In this document: one piece after another, positions 21,506 to 33,600 of the stretch
Numbering within the stretch: the first letter of the stretch is position 1
How the letters are laid out: each line of letters begins with the position of its first letter
Assembly (NCBI GenBank): GCA_014155875.1
Contig: JACEFZ010021800.1
Location: forward strand, 62,001-126,000
From: Cepaea nemoralis
Taxonomy: Eukaryota; Mollusca; Gastropoda; Stylommatophora; Helicidae
DNA length: 64,000 nt
Direction of reading: 5' to 3'
Notes under the pieces: model-generated
Told to the model about the DNA's origin: nothing
The model's input: only the letters and a program-made list of their open reading frames with translations
Database searches by the model: none
Made by a program: the position numbers and the translations under genes

Positions 21506-21810
21506 GGTGGTGAACAGGCTGGCAGGGAATGCACCTCTTGGTGGTCAATTATCTATGGACAAGGGAGATGTGGTCGTGCACCTCTGGGGCCAGCTGGAGG
21601 AACAGATTGAGAACCCGTATGTGGAAAGGATGAGATTGCGAGGGATTGGCAGGGGTTTCTGGTAGAATCTCAAAACTGAGAGGGAAGACCAGGAGAACTT
21701 TCAATTAGATAGTGGTGGGAACGATTAGTAGTGTGACTCTTCGCTGGCTGTTGAACAAGGTAACGGAGCGCATATGGGAATGTCCTGAGTGCAGTGGTGT
21801 CGGTTCTTAG
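20400..21810 (+). mobile_element. LINE fragment: RT thumb plus RNase H, copy 1
   Basis: After KYLGVTFDG the frame gives an RT C-terminal region (IEYGLGLLTVS, LESLERIQTAAMRVILGC) and then an RNase H domain (VIYTDES, SSMRMEVEAV). Here the first catalytic motif reads YTDES rather than the usual YTDGS. A frameshift near 21295 moves the rest (FITDSRSM, then CPGHDVG) to another frame. The RNase H motif PGH.GV.GN is interrupted by a poly-G tract at about 21470-21504. The end reads TISSVTLRWLL and IWECPEC, the same terminus as copy 2. RT followed by a C-terminal RNase H suits the I/Nimb/Ingi-like group, offered tentatively. 5'-truncated and inactive. Confidence 0.8.
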
Positions 21811-22041
21811 TTAGTTAGTCGACAGATCATCCTCATTGCGCATCGAACCGTTCTCGCAAAAGTCTTACTTCTCGTAGAGAATTCAGAATGTCAGCCTGGT
21901 CCATGGCGCGTCCGCCCTCTACAGTAGCCTTACCTGCGAGCTGTCAGCTCGCCCATTTCCTTGTACTCCCGCATGGCCTGGCACGAAAATGAAACTAATG
22001 TTTGCTAGCCGAGACCTCTCCAAAGACAGCAACCACTCTTT
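21811..22041 (-). mobile_element. Nested LINE RNase H fragment with 11-bp target-site duplication
   Basis: On the minus strand it reads SRLANISFIFVPGHAGVQGN, then after a frameshift QLAGKATVEGGRAMDQADIL and NSLREV. This is the C-terminal part of an RNase H domain of the same broad family as copies 1-3. It is bracketed by TCGGTTCTTAG at 21800-21810 and 22042-22052, and lies in the 3' end of copy 1 in the opposite orientation. The 5' end is truncated. Confidence 0.8.
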
Positions 22042-22199
22042 TCGGTTCTTAGCTCAACTCAACTCAATTCACAGACCTATTTCGGGTTTTTATCCTGCGG
22101 CATTTGCTGATTAAGACGAAGCACCTATGCTTCTATGCACCTATGTCCGGAAAGCTTTCATATATATTCTCTATTTTCCATTACACCTTGGATGTATTT

Positions 22200-22202
<3 letters not shown>

Positions 22203-22278
<76 letters not shown>
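22203..22278. repeat. (TA)n microsatellite
   Basis: About 38 uninterrupted TA dinucleotides. Confidence 0.98.
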
Positions 22279-22283
<5 letters not shown>

Positions 22284-22624
22284 TTTTCGTTCTGTATAAA
22301 GTGCAGACATGTTCGTAGTAATCATGTGAACACTGATTGTACAGCCTGAGAATCATTGCATGGAACGGCAGAGGTTATGTAAACAATCGGTGTCATCTTG
22401 AGGTCATTTATGGCGGTTGTTTTATTCCCGCTTGTCGTCAATGGGTTGCTGGTTTCTGCTTTTAACCGCCCAGCTTGTATTTACTGAAACAATGAATGTC
22501 GAACTTTACTTGAAGAAAGTCCTTCACACGCTGATTTACTGCCTTCAAGCTAGAATGTGTACGTTTTAGACATTTATTCGTGGTTTTATGATGCACGTAT
22601 ATTCAACAATCAAGAACCTGATGC

Positions 22625-22705
22625 ACGTGACAAACATGGTGGAATATCTTGGTAACATAATCAACAACAATGGCAACCGTACACAAGAAGCCGGGGGGGG
22701 GGGGG
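22625..22705 (+). mobile_element. Short LINE RT remnant
   Basis: The frame reads NMVEYLGNIINNNGNRTQEA, resembling the YLGSII..DG motif of non-LTR polymerases, then runs into a G tract and loses similarity. Confidence 0.45.
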
Positions 22706-22779
22706 CAGGCTGGCCAGGCTCTGCAGGGATTCAACTCTGTTTGGAGCCTGTGGCACCAGCAGGCAATTCAAATAAAACT

Positions 22780-24560
22780 CCCCTCTGAAGTGTCTCCACC
22801 TTGTCGTGGTAGAGGGGCTTGCGTGTCCCAATGACCCCAAGAGCTCTGCCGACAGAAGCACAACTACATGTCGGACAGGCCTTGGGATAGGTGACCAGGA
22901 CCAAGAGAGACACAACCTGCTGCTCTGCAGGTAGACTGAGGATAGGCAGTCAAAGACCAAATCAGGCGCACAATGCCACTAACTCTTGGTCCGGACACAT
23001 ACTCTAAGGCTCTCCGCTGATGGATATGACTGAACACTTCTAACTCAATATCCCCCGGATGTGAGAGCCGGGCCAATACTCACCCATTGCAAAATGGTGG
23101 TGAGATGCTAAGCTTGCAACATGCTTGGTTCAGATGCCTGTTCGAAGGCTTTCATGCGAGGGAAAAGAGGGATCCCCGGATGAGAGAGCTTGGCCGTTGC
23201 TCGCTCTCTGCTGCATGGAGGTAAGGTGCTGAGCGGGCAGCACATGTAGCCTACCTCGAGAGCGTTACTAAAGGTGATAAAGCGTCCCAATAGCACGTAG
23301 TGGTTACGATGAATGTCTGTGCTAGAGTGAGCACTGAGTGAGCGTAGACAAAGGTGGAGAAACGTCTCACAAACACGAAATGGAACGCTTGGCTAGCAAA
23401 TCCATTACGTGGAAGTCCGAAGTGAAAAACTGAAGAGTGAATGTAGCCTGCAGACTAAGGTAGAAAAACGTCTCATTAACACAAAATGGAACGCTTGGCT
23501 AGCGAATCCATTACGTGGAAGTCCGAAGCGAAAGCTTGCCGAGTGCATGTCGTCTGCAAACTGACTGTTCTTGGTCTCTGTGGGGAGCGGCCAGGGGCGA
23601 ACGAAATGCCCAGTACATGGAAATGAGGAATTAAAGCAACCATGAGCAAGGACGTGGTGATTCCTCGGGTGAGCCCAGTCTCAGAGCACTATGTGCCGGT
23701 TCTGAAATTATGGAAGCCTCCCTGGATAGCCGGGAATGCCCATGGACTGTCCCTGCCTTCCTTTGAGGATTGACCGTAAAGTCCTTGGCCATCCTAACTT
23801 GACCAGCAGAGATATGGACGACACCACAACAAAATGTCCCTCGAAACCTCCAGGGCAGTTAACCTGGTTAAAAAACGCCCACCGAAGTCGGATGTGCAGG
23901 CCTAAGCGTGGCAAATAAAAACTGACACAACGCAAAAACGTCCGAGTGAAATGTCCTTCGTGCCCGGAACAGCTCTGACTACATTGTTTTCCGGCCGGAA
24001 CAGTTCTGACTATCTAGTTTTCCGGCCGGAACAGCTCTGGCGATCTAATTTTCCGAGCACAGCGTCCGTACACGTCCGAACCGAAAACTCGCTGAGTGGA
24101 AGTCATCTGCAGACTGACCGTTCCTGGTTTGTGCAGGAGCGGCCTGTGGCGAACGAAATGCCCAATACATGTAAGTAAGGAATTAAAGCAGCCATGTGCA
24201 GGACGTGGCGATTCTTAGGGTGAGCCCAGCACCAGAGCGCTAAGTGTCAGCTCTGCAATTATGGAAGCCTCCCTGGATGGCGGAAAATGCCATGGACTGC
24301 CCTTGCCTTCCCTTGAGGGCTGACCGTAAAGCTTTCGACCGTTCTAACTTAATCAGCTGGGCTGTGGGCGGCACTACAAAAGCAAGAGTCCCCCAGGAAT
24401 GCTAAGCTGGTGAAAAAACGCACGTTAAAGTCGGATGTGTTGGCTTAAGAGTCTCGGCCCAAAGGTGCACAACTTAGACACACCGCAATTACATCTGGAA
24501 AAAAAAACACTCCGGATGAACGAAGAAGAAGAAGAAGAAGAAGAAATAAAACTTATTGAC
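22780..24560. mobile_element. Retroelement-like region with internal duplications and a (GAA)n tail
   Basis: This is GC-richer than its surroundings. It contains: two diverged copies of a GGATGAGAGAGC-type block (about 23050 and 23170); two copies of about 85 bp (about 23348 and 23457) with ATGGAACGCTTGGCTAGC; a block of about 355-375 bp at 23540-23915 and again at 24100-24455 (GCGAACGAAATGCCC at 23597 and 24149, offset 552 bp); and three units of TTTTCCGGCCGGAACAG at 23985-24045. It ends in CCGGATGAACG(AAG)n near 24515-24546, like a retrotransposon 3' tail. No ORF or RT domain was recognised, so the class is unknown. Confidence 0.5.
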
Positions 24561-24619
24561 AACATGCAGCTTTCCGGTGGCTACGTATGGTTGTGAGTCA
24601 TTTGGCAGTCACTAAAGAA

Positions 24620-27600
24620 GTAAATTTGAGCTTTTGAGTTCACATGTAACAGAAACAATCCTAGAATATCGCGTGTTGAGTTCACATGTTATAGAAACAA
24701 TCCTAGAATATCGCGTGTTGAGTTCACATTTTACAGAAACAATCCTAGAATATCTCGTGTTGAGTTCACATGTTACAGAAACAATCCTAGAATATCGCGT
24801 GTTGAGTTCACATGTTATAGAAACAATCCTAGAATATCGCGTGTTGAGTTCACATTTTACAGAAACAATCCTAGAATATCTCGTGTTGAGTTCACATGTT
24901 ACAGAAACAATCCTAGAATATTCGCGTGTTGAGTTCACAGGTTACTAGAAACAATCCTAGAATATCGCGTGTTGAGTTCACATTTTACAGAAACAATCCT
25001 AGAATATCGCATGTTGAGTTCACATGTTACAGAAACAATCCTAGAATATCGTGTGTTGAGTTCACATGTTACAGAAACAATCCTAGAATATCTCGTGTTG
25101 AGTTCACATGTACAGAAACAATCCTAGAATATCGCATGTTGAGTTCACATGTTACAGAAACAATCCTAGAATATCGCGTGTTGAGTTCACATGTTACAGA
25201 AACAATCCTAGAATATCGCATGTTGAGTTCACATGTTATAGAAACAATCCTAGAATATCGCGTGTTGAGTTCACATGTTACAGAAACAATCCTAGAATAT
25301 CGCGTGTTGAGTTCACATGTTACAGAAACAATTCTAGAATATAGCATGTTGAGTTCACATGTTACAGAAACAATCCTAGAATATCGCGTGTTGAGTTCAC
25401 ATGTTATAGAAACAATCCTAGATTATCGCGTGTTGAGTTCACATGTTACAGAAACAATCCTAGAAGATCGCGTGTTGAGTTCACATGTTATAGAAACAAT
25501 CCTAGAATATCGCGTGTTGAGTTCACATGTTACAGAAACAATTCTAGAATATCGCGTGTTGAGTTCACATGTTACAGAAACAATCCTAGAATATCGCGTG
25601 TTGAGTTCAACTGGTATAGAAACTATTCCAGAATATCGCGTGTTGAGTTCACATGTTACAGAAACAATCCTAGAATATCTCGTGTTGAGTTCACATGTTA
25701 CAGAAACAATCCTAGAATATCGCATGTTGAGTTCACATGTTACAGAAACAATCCTAGAATATCGCGTGTTGAGTTCACATGTTACAGAAACAAATCTAGA
25801 ATATCGTGTGTTGAGTTCACATGTTACAGAAACAACCCTAGAATATCGTGTGTTGAGTTCACATGTTACAGAAACAATCCTAGAATATCGCGTGTTGAGT
25901 TCACATGTTACAGAAACAATCCTAGAATATCGCGTGTTGAGTTCACATTTTACAGAAACAATCCTAGAATATCGCGTGTTGAGTTCACATGTTACAGAAA
26001 CAATTCTAGAATATCGCATGTTGAGTTCACATGTTACAGAAACAATCCTAGAATATCGCGTGTTGAGTTCACACGTTACAGAAACAATTCCTAGAATATC
26101 GCGTGTTGAGTTCACATGTACAGAAACAATCCTAGAATATCGCGTGTTGAGTTCACATGTTACAGAAACAATCTAGAATATCGCATGTTGAGTTCACATG
26201 TTACAGAAACAATCCTAGAATATCGCGTGTTGAGTTCACATGTTACAGAAACAAATCCTAGAATATCACGTATTAAGTTCACATGTTACAGAAACAATCC
26301 TAGCATATCGCGTGTTGAGTTCACATGTTACAGAAACAATCCTAGAATATCGCGTGTTGAGTTCACATGTTACAGAAACAATTCTAGAATATCGCGTTTT
26401 GAGTTCACATGTTACAGAAACAATCCTAGAATATCGCGTGTTGAGTTCACATGTTACAGAAACAATCCTAGAATATCGCATGTTGAGTTCACATGTTACA
26501 GAAACAGATCTAGAAATATTGCGTGTTGAGTTCACATGTTACAGAAACAATCCTAGAATTTCGCGTGTTGAGTTCACATGTTACAGAAACAATCCTAGAA
26601 TATCGCATGTTGAGTTCACATGTTACAGAAACAATCCTAGAATATCTCGTGTTGAGTTCACATGTTACAGAAACAATCCTAGAATATCGCATGTTGAGTT
26701 CACATGTTACAGAAACAATCCTAGAATATCGCGTGTTGAGTTCACGTGTTACAGAAACAAATCTAGAATATCGCGTGTTGAGTTCACATGTTACAGAAAC
26801 AACCCTAGAATATCGCGTGTTGAGTTCACATGTTACAGAAACAATCCTAGAATATCGCGTGTTGAGTTCACATGTTACAGAAACAATTCTAGAATATCGC
26901 GTGTTGAGTTCACATGTAACAGAAACAATCCTAGAATATCGCATGTTGAGTTCACATGTTATAGAAACAATCCTAGAATATCGCGTGTTGAGTTCACATG
27001 TTACAGAAACAATCCTAGAATATCGCATGTTGAGTTCACATGTTACAGAAACAATTCTAGAATATCGCATGTTGAGTTCACATGTTACAGAAACAATCCT
27101 AGAATATCGCGTGTTGAGTTCACATGTTATAGAAACAATCCTAGATTATCGCGTGTTGAGTTCACATGTTACAGAAACAATCCTAGAAGATCGCGTGTTG
27201 AGTTCACATGTTATAGAAACAATCCTAGAATATCGCGTGTTGAGTTCACATGTTACAGAAACAATTCTAGAATATCGCATGTTGAGTTCACATGTTACAG
27301 AAAACAATCCTAGAATATCGTGTGTTGAGTTCACATGGTATAGAAACTATTCCAGAATATCGCGTGTTGAGTTCACATGTTACAGAAACAATCCTAGAAT
27401 ATCTCGTGTTGAGTTCACATGTTACAGAAACAATCCTAGAATATCGCATGTTGAGTTCACATGTTACAGAAACAATCCTAGAATATCGCGTGTTGAGTTC
27501 ACATGTTACAGAAACAAATCTAGAATATCGCGTGTTGAGTTCACATGTTACAGAAACAACCCTAGAATATCGTGTGTTGAGTTCACATGTTACAGAAACA

Positions 27601-30600
27601 ATCCTAGAATATCGCGTGTTGAGTTCACATGTTACAGAAACTATCCTAGAATATCGCGTGTTGAGTTCACATGTTACAGAAACAATTCTAGAATATCGCA
27701 TGTTGAGTTCACATGTTACAGAAACAATCCTAGAATATCGCGTGTTGAGTTCACACGTTACAGAAACAATTCTAGAATATCGTGTGTTGAGTTCACATGT
27801 AAAAGAAACAATCCTAGAATATCGCGTGTTGAGTTCACATGTTACAGAAACAATCCTAGAATATCGCATGTTGGAGTTCACATGTACAGAAACAATCCTA
27901 GAATATCGCGTGTTGAGTTCACATGTACAGAAACAAATCTAGAATATCACGTATTAAGTTCACATGTTACAGAAACAATCCTAGAATATCGCGTGTTGAG
28001 TTCACATGTTACAGAAACAATCCTAGAATATCGCGTGTTGAGTTCACATGTTACAGAAACAATTCTAGAATATCGCGTTTTGAGTTCACATGTTACAGAA
28101 ACAATCCTAGAATATCGCGTGTTGTAGTTCACATGTTTACAGAAACAATCCTAGAATATCGCCATGTTGAGTCTCACATGTTACAGAAACAAATCTAGAA
28201 TATTGCGTGTTGAGTTCACATGTTACAGAAACCAATCCTAGAATTTCGCGTGTTGAGTTCACATGTTACAGAAACAATCCTAGAATATCAGTGTTGAGTT
28301 CACATGTTACAGAAACAATTCTAGAATATCGCATGTTGAGTTCACATGTTACAGAAACAATCCTAGAATATCTCGTGTTGATTTCACATGTTACAGAAAC
28401 AATCCTAGAATATCGCATGTTGAGTTCACATGTTACAGAAACAATCCTAGAATATCGCGTGTTGAGTTCACGTGTTACAGAAAACAAATCTAGAATATCG
28501 CGTGTTGAGTTCACATGTTACAGAAACAACCCTAGAATATCGCGTGGTTGAGTTCACATGTTACAGAAACAATCCTAGAATATCGCGTGTTGAGTTCACA
28601 TGTTACAGAAACAATCCTAGGAATATCGCATGTTGAGTTCACATGTTACAGAAACAATCCTAGAATATCGCGTGTTGAGTTCACAAGTTACAGAAAACAA
28701 TCTAGAATATCATGTATTGAATTCACATGTTACAGAAACAATCCTAGAATATCGCGTGTTGAGTTCACATGTTACAGAAAACAATCCTAGAATATCGCAT
28801 GTTGAGTTCACATGTTACAGAAACAATTCTAGAATATCGCGTTTTGAGTTCACATGTTACAGAAACAATCCTAGAATATCACGTGTAGAGTTCACGTGTT
28901 ACAGAAACAAATCTAGAATATCGCGTGTTGAGTTCACATGTTACAGAAACAACCCTAGAATATCGCATGTTGAGTTCACATGTTACAGAAACAATCCTAG
29001 AATATCGCGTGTTGAGTTCACATGTTACAGAAACAATCCTAGAATATCGCGTGTTGAGTTCACATTTTACAGAAACAATCCTAGAATATCGCATGTTGAG
29101 TTCACATGTTACAGAAACAATCCTAGAATATCTGCGTGTTGAGTTCACATGTACAGAAACAATTCTAGAATATCGCGTGTTTGAGTTCACATGTAACAGA
29201 AACAATCCTAGAATATCGCATGTTGAGTTCACATGTTATAGAAACAATCCTAGAATATCGCGTGTTGAGTTCACATGTTACAGAAACAATCCTAGAAGAT
29301 CGCGTGTTGAGTTCACATGTTATAGAAACAATCCTAGAATATCGCGTGTTGAGTTCACATGTTACAGAAACAATTCTTAGAATATCGCGTGTTGAGTTCA
29401 CATGTTACAGAAACAATCCTAGAATATCGCGTGTTGAGTTCACATGGTATAGAAACTATTCCAGAATATCGCGTGTTGAGTTCACATGTTACAGAAACAA
29501 TCCTAGAATATCTCGTGTTGAGTTCACATGTTACAGAAACAATCCTAGAATATCGCATGTTGAGTTCACATGTTACAGAAACAATCCTAGAATATCGCGT
29601 GTTGAGTTCACATGTTACAGAAACAAATCTAGAATATCGCGTGTTGAGTTCACATGTTACAGAAACAACCCTAGAATATCGTGTGTTGAGTTCACATGTT
29701 ACAGAAACTATCCTAGAATATCGCGTGTTGAGTTCACATGTTACAGAAACAATTCTAGAATATCGCATGTTGAGTTCACATGTTACAGAAACAATCCTAG
29801 AATATCGCGTGTTGAGTTCACACGTTACAGAAACAATTCTAGAATATCGCGTGTTGAGTTCACATGTAAAAGAAACAATCCTAGAATATCGCGTGTTGAG
29901 TTCACATGTTACAGAAACAATCCTAGAATATCGCATGTTGAGTTCACATGTTACAGAAACAATCCTAGAATATCGCGTGTTGAGTTCACATGTTACAGAA
30001 ACAATCCTAGAATATCGCGTGTTCAGTTCACATGTTACAGAAACAAATCTAGAATATCACGTATTAAGTTCACATGTTACAGAAACAATCCTAGAATATC
30101 GCGTGTTGAGTTCACATGTTACAGAAACAATCCTAGAATATCGCGTGTTCAGTTCACATGTTACAGAAACAATTCTAGAATATCGCGTTTTGAGTTCACA
30201 TGTTACAGAAACAATCCTAGAATATCGCGTGTTGAGTTCACATGTTACAGAAACAATCCTAGAATATCGCATGTTGAGTTCACATGTTACAGAAACAAAT
30301 CTAGAATATTGCGTGTTGAGTTCACATGTTACAGAAACAATCCTAGAATTTCGCGTGTTGAGTTCACATGTTACAGAAACAATCCTAGAATATCACGTGT
30401 TGAGTTCACATGTTACAGAAACAATTCTAGAATATCGCATGTTGAGTTCACATGTTACAGAAACAATCCTAGAATATCTCGTGTTGATTTCACATGTTAC
30501 AGAAACAATCCTAGAATATCGCATGTTGAGTTCACATGTTACAGAAACAATCCTAGAATATCGCGTGTTGAGTTCACGTGTTACAGAAACAAATCTAGAA

Positions 30601-33600
30601 TATCGCGTGTTGAGTTCACATGTTACAGAAACAGCCCTAGAATATCGCGTGTTGAGTTCACATGTTACAGAAACAATCCTAGAATATCGCGTGTTGAGTT
30701 CACATGTTACAGAAACAATCCTAGAATATTGCGTGTTGAGTTCACATTTTACAGAAACAATCCTAGAATATCGCATGTTGAGTTCACATGTTACAGAAAC
30801 AATTCTAGAATATCACATGTTGAGTTCACATGTTACAGAAACAATCCTAGAATATCGCGTGTTGAGTTCACATGTTACAGAAACAATTCTAGAATATCGC
30901 GTGTTGAGTTCACATGTTACAGAAACAATCCTAGAATATCGCGTGTTGAGTTCACATGGTATAGAAACTATTCCAGAATATCGCGTGTTGAGTTCACATG
31001 TTACAGAAACAATCCTAGAATATCTCGTGTTGAGTTCACATGTTACAGAAACAATCCTAGAATATCGCATGTTGAGTTCACATGTTACAGAAACAATCCT
31101 AGAATATCGCGTGTTGAGTTCACATGTTACAGAAACAAATCTAGAATATCGCGTGTTGAGTTCACATGTTACAGAAACAACCCTAGAATATCGTGTGTTG
31201 AGTTCACATGTTACAGAAACTATCCTAGAATATCGCGTGTTGAGTTCACATGTTACAGAAACAATTCTAGAATATCGCATGTTGAGTTCACATGTTACAG
31301 AAACAATCCTAGAATATCGCGTGTTGAGTTCACACGTTACAGAAACAATTCTAGAATATCGCGTGTTGAGTTCACATGTTAAAGAAAACAATCCTAGAAT
31401 ATCGCGTGTTGAGTTCACATGTTACAGAAACAATCCTAGAATATCGCATGTTGAGTTCACATGTTACAGAAACAATCCTAGAATATCGCGTGTTGAGTTC
31501 ACATGTTACAGAAACAATCCTAGAATATCGCGTGTTGAGTTCACATGTTACAGAAACAAATCTAGAATATCACGTATTAAGTTCACATGTTACAGAAACA
31601 ATCCTAGAATATCGCGTGTTGAGTTCACATGTAACAGAAACAATCCTAGAATATCGCATGTTGAGTTCACATGTTATAGAAACAATCCTAGAATATCGCG
31701 TGTTGAGTTCACATGTTACAGAAACAATCCTAGAATATCGCATGTTGAGTTCACATGTTACAGAAACAATTCTAGAATATCACATGTTGAGTTCACATGT
31801 TATAGAAACAATCCTAGAATATCGCGTGTTGAGTTCACATGTTACAGAAACAATCCTAGAATATCGCGTGTTGAGTTCACATGTTACAGAAACAATCCTA
31901 GAATATCGCGTGTTGAGTTCACATGTTACAGAAACAATCCTAGAATATCGCGTGTTGAGTTCACATGTTACAGAAACAATTCTAGAATATCGCATGTTGA
32001 GTTCACATGTTACAGAAACAATCCTAGAATATCGCGTGTTGAGTTCACATGTTACAGAAACTATCCAGAATATCGCGTGTTGAGTTCACATGTTACAGAA
32101 ACAATCCTAGAATATCGCGTGTTGAGTTCACATGTTACAGAAACAATCCTAGAATATCGCGTGTTGAGTTCACATGTTACAGAAACAATCCTAGAATATC
32201 GCGTGTTGAGTTCACATGTTACAGAAACAAATCCTAGAATATCGCGTGTTGAGTTCACATGTTACAGAAACAATCCTAGAATATCGTGTGTTGAGTTCAC
32301 ATGTTACAGAAACAATCCTAGAATATCGCGTGTTGAGTTCACATGTTACAGAAACAATCCTAGAATATCGCGTGTTGAGTTCACATGTTACAGAAACAAT
32401 TCTAGAATATCGCATGTTGAGTTCACATGTTACAGAAACAATCCTAGAATATCGCGTGTTGAGTTCACATGTTACAGAAACAATTCTAGAATATCGTGTG
32501 TTGAGTTCACATGTTAAAGAAAAACAACTAGAATAATCGCGTGTTGAGTTCACATGTTACAGAAACAATCCTAGAATATCGCATGTTGAGTTCACATGTT
32601 ACAGAAACAATCCTAGAATATCGCGTGTTGAGTTCACATGTTACAGAAACAATCCTAGAATATCGCGTATTTAGTTCACATGTTACAGAAACAATCCTAG
32701 AATATCGCGTGTTGAGTTCACATGTTACAGAAACAATCCTAGAATATCGCGTGTTGAGTTCACATGTTACAGAAACAATCTAGAATATCGCGTTTTGAGT
32801 TCACATGTTACAGAAACAATCCTAGAATATCGCGTTTGAGTTCACATGTTACAGAAACAATCCTAGAATATCGCATGTTGAGTTCACATGTTACAGAAAC
32901 AAATCTAGAATATTGCGTGTTGAGTTCACATGTTACAGAAACAATCTAGAATATCGCGTGTTGAGTTCACATGTTACAGAAACAATCCTAGAATATCGCG
33001 TGTTGAGTTCACATGTTACAGAAACAATCCTAGAATATCGCGTGTTGAGTTCACATGTTACAGAAACAATCCTAGAATATCTCGTGTTGATTTCACATGT
33101 TACAGAAACAATCCTAGAATATCGCGTGTTGAGTTCACATGTTACAGAAACAATCCTAGAATATCGCGTGTTGAGTTCACATTTTACAGAAACAATCCTA
33201 GAATATCGCATGTTGAGTTCACATGTTACAGAAACAATCCTAGAATATCGCGGTGAGTTCACATGTTACAGAAACAATTCTAGAATATCGCGTGTTGAGT
33301 TCACATGTAACAGAAACAATCCTAGAATATCGCATGTTGAGTTCACATGTTATAGAAACAATCCTAGAATATCGCGTGTTGAGTTCACATGTTACAGAAA
33401 CAATCCTAGAAGATCGCGTGTTGAGTTCACATGTTATAGAAACAATCCTAGAATATCGCGTGTTGAGTTCACATGTTACAGAAACAATTCTTAGAATATC
33501 GCGTGTTGAGTTCACATGTTACAGAAACAATCCTAGAATATCGCGTGTTGAGTTCACATGGTATAGAAACTATTCCAGAATATCGCGTGTTGAGTTCACA

